DNA of 64,000 nucleotides from Prolixibacteraceae bacterium. Lineage in GTDB: Bacteria > Bacteroidota > Bacteroidia > Bacteroidales > Prolixibacteraceae. The notes under the pieces are model-generated. The model was not told the DNA's origin, did no database searches, and saw nothing but the letters and a program-made list of their open reading frames with translations. The position numbers and the translations under genes are program-made. The stretch's first letter is position 1. Every line of letters starts with the position of its first letter. The stretch covers positions 105,407 to 169,406 of the forward strand of contig JAIOZY010000004.1 in NCBI GenBank assembly GCA_021740385.1, given 5' to 3'. Below are positions 42,096 through 50,763 of the stretch, in pieces.

Positions 42096-42986
42096 ATGAA
42101 AGCAATAATAAAAATCGCATTGTTAACCATGCTGCCCCTTTGGGCGTTTTCGCAGCAACAGGGTGCTGTCAGGTTTACCGAAAAATACGGACCTTTTAAC
42201 AGCACATACAAGCAGGAAAACGACTTTGCCAAACGGGAAGTGGTTCCCTATCCCTTTGTTCGGGAGGCCGATGTAATGTGGCGTAAAGTAACATGGGAGA
42301 TTATTGACCTGCGGGAAAAAATGAACCTTCCTTTATTTTATCCTACTGACACAATCGACCAGCGTAAAAGCCTGATAAACGCAATTATGGATGGAATTGA
42401 AAACAACCAGTTCAATGCGTTTAAAGTTCCATTTAAATTGAATGCATTTGAATTTGATATGGCCAACGTTTTCAGAAGCCCACAGGAAATCAGGGATATT
42501 GGTATGAGTTCATGTACCTATACACCCCCACCACCAGACCCTCCGGTGCAAATTACTGTACGCTGGGAGCCCGAGGAGATCAAACAAATACTGATTAAAG
42601 AGGTTTGGTATTTCAATAGTAAAGACTCAAAATTACACAACGAAATCATCGGTATTTGCCCCATCAGGGAATACCACCCGGTAAATAACGATTGCGAGCG
42701 CGATACGACCATTACATTGCGTCAACGGTTGTTTTGGGTTTATTATCCCGATGTACGTAACTATTTTTCAAAAATACCTGTTTACAGCATGGAAAACGAT
42801 AAGCCGATGTACAGTTACGATGATTTGTTCGTTTACCGTTTTTTCAATTCCTATTTTGTGCAGGAAGCAAACGTGTATAACGACCGCCTCATTACCGATT
42901 ATGTAACCGGCAGGGAAGCTCAGCTTGAATCGGAAAGGATCAAGCAGGATATTTTTGATTTCGAACAGGATATGTGGGAAAATTAG
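42096..42986 (+). CDS. gldN: T9SS periplasmic ring protein GldN (PorN)
   Basis: A 296-residue protein from ATG 42096 (MKAIIKIALLTMLPLWAFSQQQ), with signal peptide cut near FSQ. Conserved GldN landmarks include READVMWRKVTWEIIDLREKMN, YYPTDTI-like FYPTDTIDQRKSL, LIKEVWYFNSKDSKLHNEIIGICPIREY, and the C-terminal NSYFVQEANVYNDRLITDY followed by EIFDFEQ-like DIFDFEQ. A proline-rich loop (YTPPPPDPPVQ) interrupts the middle. GldN joins GldK in the periplasmic ring. It is the last gene before a strong terminator. Confidence 0.94.
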   Translation: MKAIIKIALLTMLPLWAFSQQQGAVRFTEKYGPFNSTYKQENDFAKREVVPYPFVREADVMWRKVTWEIIDLREKMNLPLFYPTDTIDQRKSLINAIMDGIENNQFNAFKVPFKLNAFEFDMANVFRSPQEIRDIGMSSCTYTPPPPDPPVQITVRWEPEEIKQILIKEVWYFNSKDSKLHNEIIGICPIREYHPVNNDCERDTTITLRQRLFWVYYPDVRNYFSKIPVYSMENDKPMYSYDDLFVYRFFNSYFVQEANVYNDRLITDYVTGREAQLESERIKQDIFDFEQDMWEN

Positions 42987-43014
42987 TTCCTGATCCTGAA
43001 CATATAAAAATATC

Positions 43015-43043
43015 AAGCCTTATGGAATTGCCATAAGGCTTTT
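43015..43043 (+). terminator. Rho-independent terminator after gldN
   Basis: An 11-bp perfect stem AAGCCTTATGG (43015-43025) / CCATAAGGCTT (43031-43041) with a 5-nt loop (AATTG), ending in a short T run. It closes the porP-gldKLMN operon 28 bp after the gldN stop and separates it from the second gldK/gldN pair. Confidence 0.85.
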
Positions 43044-43145
43044 GCATTCTAACCTGAACTATTCATAAATTACAATTAAAATGAATTTTTCGGGCTAAAC
43101 AATAGTTATTTCGGCAGGCCGTTTATACTGCATTGTTGCTTAATA

Positions 43146-44516
43146 GTGAAAAAGAAATTCCCGACATATAATTTTTTATTGCTGATTGTAGTCCTTTTTT
43201 CCGGATGCAAGTCGGATATTGTCATTCACCAACTGAAAGGCGAGCGGAGGCCGGTATGGTTTGAACCGGTACCCTACGGAATGGTGTACATTGAACCCGG
43301 CCATTACCAAATGGGTGGGGGCGATGCCCTGCCGGGTCAGCAACCTATCCCAACCCGCAATGTGTCGGTTAATTCTTTTTGGATGGACGATACCGAAATT
43401 ACAAACAGCGAATACCGGCAATATGTGAAATGGGTAGCCGATTCGGTCGCTGCATACATGACCTTTAAAGCCGGCCTGACTCAATACATGGCTACCGACC
43501 AAAACGACCAGCCAATTGACCCGCCCATGGTAGACCGGGGCAAAGTGCATGAAATATGGTCCGATAGCCGGGCCGAAGTAAGCGAGCTCATCGATTCACT
43601 TTTTTTTACCCCGGCAAACAGGTTTAAAAAAAGGGAAATCAATTACAGTAAAATCATTTATGAATATTATTACATCGATTTAAAAAAGGCAGCCAAAAGG
43701 GAAAACAGCTTTGTTTACGATTATGATGCGAACGGGGAACTAATAACTGGTAGCGGGCATTATGCATCGGGAGTCAACCGTTCCGATTTTATAGTAAGGG
43801 AAAGGGTGCCGGTTTATCCCGATACATTGGTTTGGGTACGCGATTTTACTTACTCGTTCAATGAACCCTGGACCCAACATTATTTTCATCATGTGGCCTT
43901 TTCAAACTACCCGGTTGTGGGGGTAACCTGGAACCAGGCAAATGCCTTTTGCCACTGGCGTTCCGAGTATAAAGACCAATTCCTGAAAAACAATAAACAA
44001 CTGTTCAATAACACGGTAATATCCATTCACCCGTACCGTCTTCCAACCGAAGCGGAGTGGGAATATGCAGCAAGAGGCGGAAAAGTGAATAACAATTATC
44101 CGTGGGGAAGTTACTATACCCTTGACCAGAAAGGATGTTACCGGGCCAATTTTAAGCCCAAACGGGGTAACTATGTTGCCGATAGTTACTACACAACAAA
44201 AACCATGAAGGTTGGAAGTTTCGACCCAAACAATTACGGCTTGCACGATATGGCCGGAAATGTTGCCGAATGGACCAGCACGGCATACGATGAGATTATG
44301 TACGGAATGTACGATGATTACAACCCCGAATTCCAATATGACGCAAAAATTTCCGACCCACCCGCACTGAAAAGGAAAGTTGTAAGGGGCGGCTCTTGGA
44401 AAGATGTTGCCCATTACCTCCAGGTTTCAACACGCGATTTTGAATACCAGGATTCGGCACGCAGTTTTATTGGGTTCAGGTGCGTAATGAATGCCATTGA
44501 GGATGAAAGGGAGTAA
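43146..44516 (+). CDS. Second GldK-like T9SS lipoprotein
   Basis: A 456-residue lipoprotein starting at a GTG codon (MKKKFPTYNFLLLIVVLFSGC, lipidated Cys21). It follows GldK throughout: VWFEPVPYGMVYIEPGHYQMG, VNSFWMDDTEITNSEYRQYVKWV, RLPTEAEWEYAARGG, HDMAGNVAEWTSTAYD and KRKVVRGGSWKD. Large shared blocks with the gldK at 37640 show a paralogue, but the N-terminal loop and the middle differ. Together with the second gldN it could form an alternative or mixed ring. The 129-bp gap before it holds the gldN terminator and must contain its own promoter, which I could not locate. Confidence 0.9.
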   Translation: MKKKFPTYNFLLLIVVLFSGCKSDIVIHQLKGERRPVWFEPVPYGMVYIEPGHYQMGGGDALPGQQPIPTRNVSVNSFWMDDTEITNSEYRQYVKWVADSVAAYMTFKAGLTQYMATDQNDQPIDPPMVDRGKVHEIWSDSRAEVSELIDSLFFTPANRFKKREINYSKIIYEYYYIDLKKAAKRENSFVYDYDANGELITGSGHYASGVNRSDFIVRERVPVYPDTLVWVRDFTYSFNEPWTQHYFHHVAFSNYPVVGVTWNQANAFCHWRSEYKDQFLKNNKQLFNNTVISIHPYRLPTEAEWEYAARGGKVNNNYPWGSYYTLDQKGCYRANFKPKRGNYVADSYYTTKTMKVGSFDPNNYGLHDMAGNVAEWTSTAYDEIMYGMYDDYNPEFQYDAKISDPPALKRKVVRGGSWKDVAHYLQVSTRDFEYQDSARSFIGFRCVMNAIEDERE

Positions 44517-44554
44517 GCCATTTTGTATTTCTGTATTCCCTCATGTTTATAAAA

Positions 44555-45448
44555 ATGAATGCCTTAACAAAAATAGTATTGTTCGTGGTATTGCCCTTTT
44601 GGTCGGTTGCGCAGCAGGGCAGTGAAAGGTTTACCGAAAAATTTGGCCCGTATAACGATTCGTACATGCAGGGTAATGATTTTGCACAACGGCGGCTAGT
44701 CCATTACCCCTTCGTACGAGAGGCCGATGTAGTATGGGAAAAGGTGACATGGGAAATCATCGATCTGCGCGAAAAAGCAAACCTGCCGCTTTACTATCCA
44801 ACCGATACAATACAACAACGAAAAAGCCTTATACAGCTTATAATGGATGCAATTTCATCAAATGTTGCCATACCTTACCGCGTGCCTTTTAAGATGAATG
44901 CTTACGAGTTTGATGCCCGCAATGCGATGAGTCTTCAGGAAGTGATTGATATTGGTATGCGCGAAGGAAGGATAGAAGAAGAAATTGGCCACGGCATAAC
45001 CCGCAATTCCATTGTTTTTTTCCGGTGGAAATATAAAGAAATTAAACAGTTCTTAATTAAAGAATTGTGGTATTTTAGCCGGAAAGATTCCCGGCTTTAT
45101 AACGAAATAATCGGGTTGTGCCCCATCAGGGAGTTTCACCCGCTCGACAATGATTTTAACGAAGATAAAAGTGTAACCCTTCGGCAGCGTTTGTTTTGGG
45201 TACATTACCCCGAAATACGTGGTTTTTTTGCGAAAACACCGGTTTTCAGTTTATTGAACGATAAGCCGCTCTATTCGTTCGACGACCTTTTTAACTACCG
45301 TTATTTCAATTCCTATTTTGTGCAGGAAGCAAACGTGTATAACGACCGCCTGATTACCGACTATGCAACCGGCCGTGAAGCACAGCTTGAATCAGAACGG
45401 ATCAAACAGGAAATTTTCGATTTTGAGCAGGAACTGTGGGAGAACTGA
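44555..45448 (+). CDS. Second GldN-like T9SS protein
   Basis: A 297-residue protein from ATG 44555 (MNALTKIVLFVVLPFWSVAQQ, signal peptide). It parallels GldN in READVVWEKVTWEIIDLREKAN, YYPTDTIQQRKSL, LIKELWYFSRKDSRLYNEIIGLCPIREF and NSYFVQEANVYNDRLITDYATG. The central proline-rich loop of the first copy is replaced by an acidic segment (MREGRIEEEIGHG). It is 38 bp behind the second gldK, so the two form a separate two-gene unit. Comparable duplication is known for GldN/GldO in Flavobacterium; here both ring proteins are duplicated. Confidence 0.9.
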   Translation: MNALTKIVLFVVLPFWSVAQQGSERFTEKFGPYNDSYMQGNDFAQRRLVHYPFVREADVVWEKVTWEIIDLREKANLPLYYPTDTIQQRKSLIQLIMDAISSNVAIPYRVPFKMNAYEFDARNAMSLQEVIDIGMREGRIEEEIGHGITRNSIVFFRWKYKEIKQFLIKELWYFSRKDSRLYNEIIGLCPIREFHPLDNDFNEDKSVTLRQRLFWVHYPEIRGFFAKTPVFSLLNDKPLYSFDDLFNYRYFNSYFVQEANVYNDRLITDYATGREAQLESERIKQEIFDFEQELWEN

Positions 45449-45555
45449 CCTTAAATGAATTTTTAAACACGGTTGTGTTCTTTCGTACTGAAATTTAATT
45501 TGTTAGGCAAGTAATTTTTTGTAATTTGCTTTTAAATTCTTCAAATAATGCAGAA

Positions 45556-47868
45556 ATGAAAAAATTGATTTTTTTGTTTTTCTTTCTTTTTTTAATTCAG
45601 AGTTTATCTGCTAAAAAAATTATTTCAATTAATGTTACTGCAGGTGGTTTATCATCAGCACTTACTGCTGTTGAAAAAAGGAGGGTTAAAGAATTAAAAG
45701 TAAACGGGGAAATTGATTTTAGGGATTTCCTGACTATAAGGGATAGCTTACCAAGATTAAGAAAGCTTGATTTAAGTGACGTAAAAATTGTTGAATTTGC
45801 AGATAATCAGGAGGGGGAATTTTATCAAGGAAACGAGATTCCTATAAGTGCATTTGAGAGGTGTTATGGTCTTGAATCAGTAAAACTCCCTCAGACTATC
45901 AATTCGATTGGAGATTTTGCTTTTGAGTTTTGTTATAATTTGGAAAAAATTTTTATTCCTTCATCAGTTATTTCAATTGGAGAATCTGCTTTTTTTCATT
46001 GCGGTTGTTATTTTAAAGTTGATAGTACTAATGCAAATTTTTCTAGTGTTGATGGAGTTTTGTATAATAAGACCCAAAATGTATTAATCCATTACCCCGG
46101 TTATAAAGAGGGAGATTTTATTATACCTTCCACAGTTGACACTATTGAAGATGAGGCTTTTGATAGGTGTTATGAGTTCACTTCTGTAACGATTCCAACC
46201 TCGGTTACCTCATTTGGATCTAATATTTTTGAGGAATGTTCAAATTTAGAATCGGTCAGTCTGTTATCAGAGAAACCAAATGATTTGTTTGATTTAGCAT
46301 CACAATTATCATTTTTTGCAGACGAGAATGAATTTACGATATATGTTCCTTTTGGTTCAATAAAAGCGTATCGGCAATCTTGGATGTGGGAGGAGTTTCC
46401 CTCAATAAAAGAAATGAAAGGGGTTAAATTATCTCCAGGTACTTTAACTGTCACGGGATCAAAAAGATCTATGGCCGAAGTTGATGTTCTTTCAAATACC
46501 GGGTGGACAGCAAAATCTGACCAGGATTGGTTAACAATATCACCAAAATCTGGCAATGGGGATAAAAAACTCAGCATTATGACTGCAGCAAATAAAACTG
46601 AATTATCACGCAAAGCCACGGTTGTTGTTATGGGCGGGGGAACCACTCAAAATATTACTATTTTTCAACTACCCAATATATCTGAGGATTTTAAATCGGC
46701 AGGCAAGAAAGCGGATAATTTGTTTGATGAATATAACTCTTTGAAAAAACTGGTTCATTCTAATAATGATTTTGCGTTTAAGATTTATAAAGCTTCATTG
46801 ACAAATAATGATAACTTGTTTATTTCCCCTTTCAGTTTACATATTGCATTATCGGCAGCTAACCAGGGAGCAGCCACAACTACAAGAAAGGAAATTGATC
46901 ACCTTTTAAGCTTAAAGGATATTAATGAAAGAGAAATCAAATATTGCAGACTTTTAAGGGAGACAACAAACTTGAAAGATTCTGTTTTTAATAAGTGTAT
47001 TCAGGATCAATCCGGGGAAAATATTCTTGATTTTGCCAATTCTTTGTGGGTAAATGAAGATTTTAGTATTGATGCATCTTATAAATGTATTATCGAAGAA
47101 TATTACTTTTCAGAGGTATTTGACTTTTCAAAAACTGATATTTCTATAGCAAACCAAAAATTGAATAATTGGATTTCAGAAAAAACTAATGGAAAAATCA
47201 ATGATATTTCAGGTTTAAATCAGAAAATAAGGCTGAGCATTATCAATGCAATATATTTTATGGGTGAATGGGATTCTCCTTTTGATGTTGATAGGACAAT
47301 AACGGATATATTTCATTCTCCTGAAGGAGATAAATCAATCGATTATATGAATGAAGAATTAATATATGGGTATTATGAAGACGAAGATATTCAAAGTATA
47401 TTTGTGCCATACAAATGCAACCAGTTTTCAATGATTGTGATTTTACCCAAAATGCAATTTGGTATTTTGGATGTTGAGGAGAAGATCAATTCAGATTATT
47501 TAGCAAAGATTTATAAGTTCAGTCAATCAGTTGATGTTGATTTATCATTGCCAAAATTTAGAATTGAATCAGAGATATATCCAAAAGACGATATCATAGA
47601 AATGGGTTATCCGGAAATGTTTTCAGACTTGGCTGATTTTTCAGGATTATCTTCTAATGAGTATTTGAAAATTGACGACATTATTCATAAAACATTTATT
47701 GAAGTTGATGAAAAAGGTACTGAAGCCGCTGCCGTTACAAAAATGGATATGTTAACAGTTAGTGCATTTACTATTCCAAAAGTTTTTAAAGCTGATCACC
47801 CTTTTATATTCTTAATTGTTGATAACCGGACAGATGCAATATTGTTTATGGGCAGGTATGTGAAATAA
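45556..47868 (+). CDS. Secreted LRR-BACON-serpin fusion protein
   Basis: A 770-residue protein from ATG 45556 (MKKLIFLFFFLFLIQSLSA, signal peptide); a TTG ten codons earlier is unlikely. Residues of about 25-285 hold BspA-type leucine-rich repeats (cores such as AFERCYGLESVKLPQTINSI and AFDRCYEFTSVTIPTSV). A BACON domain follows at about 289-377 (ending QNITIFQLP), and a complete serpin at about 400-770. Serpin marks: LFISPFSLHIALSAANQGA, INAIYFMGEWDSPF, the hinge DEKGTEAAAVTKM near residue 718, and HPFIFLIVDNRTDAILFMGR. The small-residue hinge indicates a protease inhibitor that traps its target. The gene is AT-richer than its neighbours (21 of 60 G+C at 46681-46740). No T9SS C-terminal signal is visible. 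Confidence 0.9.
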   Translation: MKKLIFLFFFLFLIQSLSAKKIISINVTAGGLSSALTAVEKRRVKELKVNGEIDFRDFLTIRDSLPRLRKLDLSDVKIVEFADNQEGEFYQGNEIPISAFERCYGLESVKLPQTINSIGDFAFEFCYNLEKIFIPSSVISIGESAFFHCGCYFKVDSTNANFSSVDGVLYNKTQNVLIHYPGYKEGDFIIPSTVDTIEDEAFDRCYEFTSVTIPTSVTSFGSNIFEECSNLESVSLLSEKPNDLFDLASQLSFFADENEFTIYVPFGSIKAYRQSWMWEEFPSIKEMKGVKLSPGTLTVTGSKRSMAEVDVLSNTGWTAKSDQDWLTISPKSGNGDKKLSIMTAANKTELSRKATVVVMGGGTTQNITIFQLPNISEDFKSAGKKADNLFDEYNSLKKLVHSNNDFAFKIYKASLTNNDNLFISPFSLHIALSAANQGAATTTRKEIDHLLSLKDINEREIKYCRLLRETTNLKDSVFNKCIQDQSGENILDFANSLWVNEDFSIDASYKCIIEEYYFSEVFDFSKTDISIANQKLNNWISEKTNGKINDISGLNQKIRLSIINAIYFMGEWDSPFDVDRTITDIFHSPEGDKSIDYMNEELIYGYYEDEDIQSIFVPYKCNQFSMIVILPKMQFGILDVEEKINSDYLAKIYKFSQSVDVDLSLPKFRIESEIYPKDDIIEMGYPEMFSDLADFSGLSSNEYLKIDDIIHKTFIEVDEKGTEAAAVTKMDMLTVSAFTIPKVFKADHPFIFLIVDNRTDAILFMGRYVK

Positions 47869-47871
47869 GCT

Positions 47872-49974
47872 TTATCTCAACCCACTTCTTTCCAGCAACG
47901 CATCAATTGAAGGCTCTTTCCCTCTGAAATTTTTGTAAAGTTCCATCGGGTGGGCTGTTCCGCCTTTTTCCAATACAGCTGTACGAAAGCGCGATGCGGT
48001 TTCTTCATTAAAGATTCCGGTTTCTTTAAATACCGAAAAAGCATCGGCATCGAGCACCTCGGCCCATTTATAGCCGTAGTATCCAGCCGCGTAACCGCCG
48101 GCAAAAATGTGTGAAAAAGCCGTGCTTATTGAACTTCCTTCAACCGGGTCGAAAAGCCGGGTTTCGGCCGTGGCATTTCGTTCAAAATCAACAATGTTTT
48201 CGTTAAACGTTTTACTGACCGAATGCCAGGCCATATCGGCCATGCCGTAGGTTAGTTGTCTTTCGGACTGGTAGCCGGCCTGAAAGTTTCTTGCTGCAAT
48301 CAGCTTTTCAACCAATTCAGGAGGCATTTTTTCGCCCGTTTTGTAATGGGTGGCAAACGTGTTAAGCCATTCGGTTTCGGTAGCCCAGTTTTCCATAATT
48401 TGCGATGGCAGTTCAACAAAATCGCGGTATACATTTGTGCCCGACAGCGACGGGTAAACCGTGTTGGCCAGCATGCCGTGCAGCGCGTGGCCAAATTCGT
48501 GAAGAAAAGTGGTTACTTCGTCAAAAGTGAGCAACGACGGTGTTTTTTCCGTTGGTTTTGTGAAATTGCAGCAAACCGATATGTGTGGCCTGATCATAAC
48601 GCCTTCAATGTTCGACTGTGACCGGTATTCGGTCATCCAGGCACCGCCCTGTTTCCCTTCGCGGGGATGGAAATCGGCGTAAAAAACGGCGATAAAACGA
48701 CCGGTGTTGTCATACACTTCGTAGGTTTTTACATCGGGGTGATAAACCGGGATATCCTGAACTGCTTTAAACGTTAATCCATACAGCGATTTTGTAAGCG
48801 AAAAAACACCGTTAATTACTTTCCCGAGCTGGAAAAAAGGTTTCACCATTTCTTCGTCGAACCCGAATTTTTCTGCTTTAAGCTTTTCGCTGTAAAAGTT
48901 GAAGTCCCAGGGCATCAGTTCGTTTTCGAGCCCCTCTTTTTTGGCAAAAAGTTTCAGATCATTCAACTCTTTTTCGGCATACGGTTTGGAAGCAAGGTGA
49001 AGCTCTTTTAAAAAACTGTTTACATTTTCGGAAGTTTCGGCCATTCTTTCTTCCAAAACATAATCGGCATAAGTTTCGTACCCGAGCAGGTTGGCCTGTT
49101 TCAACCGCAGGTTTACAATACGGGAAATAAGTTTATTGTTGTCGTACTTATCGCCATGGTTGCCTCTTGATGTGTATGCTCTGTCCATTTTTTCACGCAA
49201 ATCACGGTTTTGGGCATATTTCATAAACGGGCCGTAACTGGGGTATTGCAGCACAAAAATCCATCCCTCTTTGTTTTTCGATTTTGCTGTTTGCCGGGCA
49301 TCTGCAACAACCGGCTCCGGTAAGCCCTTTAAATCTGCTTCATGGGTGATGTGCAGTTCGAATTTATTGGTTTCATCGAGCACATTTTCGTTAAACTTCA
49401 GGTTGAGTTTCGAAAGTTTCATCTGGATGGCAATAATCCGAAGCTTTTTAATCCAGCCCAGCCCGGCACCGTTCCTTTTCATCGATCGCCAGGTTGTTTC
49501 AACAAGCCTGATCTCTTCCGGTGTTAAACCTGCATCAAAACGGTTTTCATAAACAACCGTTACCCGCCTGAAGTATTTTTTATTCAGCATTATTTTGCTC
49601 ATAAAGCGAGTAAGCATGGGCGATACTTTGCGGGTTACAGCCTGAAGCTCTTTATTCGTTTCGGCCGAGTTGAGGTTAAAAAGGATTAGCCCCAGGCGCG
49701 ATAGTTCGTCATATTTTTTTTCAACCGGCAACAACGTATTTTGGAAAGTTGGTTTTTCCTTGTTCGAAATTAACGCTTTGAATTCTTTTTTGGCCTTCTT
49801 GATTTTTACCTTGAAAGCTGGCTCAAAATGCCCTGGTTTAATTTTATCGAAGGGTGCAGTCTGATGCGGGGTGTTGAATTTTTCAAGCAATGGATTGTAT
49901 TCGTTTGTCATAACTGCATGGTTTTTCAAAATGGCAAAGCAAAAGAGGGATAGAAAAATAATTGATTTTTGCAT
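47872..49974 (-). CDS. M3-family metallopeptidase (peptidyl-dipeptidase Dcp-like)
   Basis: A 700-residue zinc oligopeptidase. The catalytic HExxH is HEFGHALHG near residue 491, with the third ligand region downstream (FVELPSQIMENWATE). The Dcp/oligopeptidase A blocks LLTFDEVTTFLHEFGHALH and FSHIFAGGYAAGYYGYKWAEVLDADAF are present. An N-terminal signal-like stretch (MQKSIIFLSLFCFAILKNH) suggests export to the periplasm. It degrades short peptides, removing dipeptides from the C-terminus in Dcp-type members. It is convergent with the serpin gene, only 3 bp apart. No terminator is visible between them. Confidence 0.95.
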   Translation of the reverse strand: MQKSIIFLSLFCFAILKNHAVMTNEYNPLLEKFNTPHQTAPFDKIKPGHFEPAFKVKIKKAKKEFKALISNKEKPTFQNTLLPVEKKYDELSRLGLILFNLNSAETNKELQAVTRKVSPMLTRFMSKIMLNKKYFRRVTVVYENRFDAGLTPEEIRLVETTWRSMKRNGAGLGWIKKLRIIAIQMKLSKLNLKFNENVLDETNKFELHITHEADLKGLPEPVVADARQTAKSKNKEGWIFVLQYPSYGPFMKYAQNRDLREKMDRAYTSRGNHGDKYDNNKLISRIVNLRLKQANLLGYETYADYVLEERMAETSENVNSFLKELHLASKPYAEKELNDLKLFAKKEGLENELMPWDFNFYSEKLKAEKFGFDEEMVKPFFQLGKVINGVFSLTKSLYGLTFKAVQDIPVYHPDVKTYEVYDNTGRFIAVFYADFHPREGKQGGAWMTEYRSQSNIEGVMIRPHISVCCNFTKPTEKTPSLLTFDEVTTFLHEFGHALHGMLANTVYPSLSGTNVYRDFVELPSQIMENWATETEWLNTFATHYKTGEKMPPELVEKLIAARNFQAGYQSERQLTYGMADMAWHSVSKTFNENIVDFERNATAETRLFDPVEGSSISTAFSHIFAGGYAAGYYGYKWAEVLDADAFSVFKETGIFNEETASRFRTAVLEKGGTAHPMELYKNFRGKEPSIDALLERSGLR

Positions 49975-50035
49975 TTTATCTTAATTTGATAGTAAAGGAT
50001 TTTGGTACAGTCAAAATATTTCAAATTGAACGGTA

Positions 50036-50614
50036 TCATTTATGTTTCTTTTTTTCGACTGCCCAGCCAAATTTGCCGATTTTTTTACCCAGCCGGAAAT
50101 AGTTGCCATGGTTGTATACCAGTGGATTAACACCTGCAAGATTGAATTTTCCGGTATCGGTATCAAGCAGTTCTTCATCAACCCTTATGTTTACAACTTC
50201 GGCCAGGAACATGTGGTGCGAGCCCAGTTCGATGATATCTTTTACCCGGCATTCGATGCTTACAGGCGCTTCTTCAACCAGCGGTGCTTTTACCACTTTT
50301 GCTTTCCCCGGCGTAAGCCTCATTTCTTTCCATTTGTCGTATTTTCTTCCCGAGCGGCATCCGCACCAGTCGGTAGCACGGGCAAGTTTTTCGGTAGTAA
50401 GGTTAATTACAAATTCGCGGTTTCTTTTAATAATGTCGTACGAATGCCTTCCGGGCCGCACCGAGATATAACACATGGGCGGATCACTGCATGTAGTGCC
50501 TGTCCAGGCAATGGTTATGAGGTTATACTCTTCGGGCGACGATCCGCAACTTACCAGCGCAGCCGGGAGTGGATAGACCATTGTTCCGGGTTTAAAATCA
50601 ATTTTTTGCTTCAT
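50036..50614 (-). CDS. Flavin reductase-like FMN-binding protein
   Basis: A 192-residue protein of the flavoredoxin/flavin reductase-like family. The core ITIAWTGTTCSDPPMCYISVRPGRHSYDII binds FMN, followed by EFVINLTTEKLARATDWCG and HHMFLAEVVNIRVDEELLDTD. It uses NAD(P)H or a partner to reduce flavin or other small molecules; the substrate is not evident. It is divergent from the aldo/keto reductase gene with 149 bp between, each strand having a TAnnTTTG element. Cytoplasmic; no partner oxygenase is encoded nearby. Confidence 0.92.
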   Translation of the reverse strand: MKQKIDFKPGTMVYPLPAALVSCGSSPEEYNLITIAWTGTTCSDPPMCYISVRPGRHSYDIIKRNREFVINLTTEKLARATDWCGCRSGRKYDKWKEMRLTPGKAKVVKAPLVEEAPVSIECRVKDIIELGSHHMFLAEVVNIRVDEELLDTDTGKFNLAGVNPLVYNHGNYFRLGKKIGKFGWAVEKKKHK

Positions 50615-50633
50615 TTTTCGTTATTTTTATGCA

Positions 50634-50641
50634 CAAAGATA
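50634..50641 (-). promoter_or_regulatory. Candidate -7 element of the flavin reductase gene
   Basis: On the minus strand TATCTTTG, a full TAnnTTTG match, 19 bp before the start codon at 50614. No -33 TTG at normal spacing, so only the -7 and the position support it. Confidence 0.4.
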
Positions 50642-50736
50642 TTATATAATTTTTTTCTTGATTTTTTTAGTTTCGTGCAAAACAGCAAAATTAACAATAC
50701 TTTACGCCTAAATTCACTTAAACGAAAGGAATGTTG

Positions 50737-50744
50737 TATTTTTG
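50737..50744 (+). promoter_or_regulatory. Candidate -7 element of the aldo/keto reductase gene
   Basis: TATTTTTG lies 19 bp before the ATG at 50764, mirroring the element on the other strand of this divergent region. No clear -33 partner. Confidence 0.4.
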
Positions 50745-50763
50745 AAAAAAAGAATTTGAAATT

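Noticed and set aside
45526..45555. Upstream TTG start of the serpin fusion.
   Set aside because: It adds ten polar residues before a perfect signal peptide that begins at ATG 45556.
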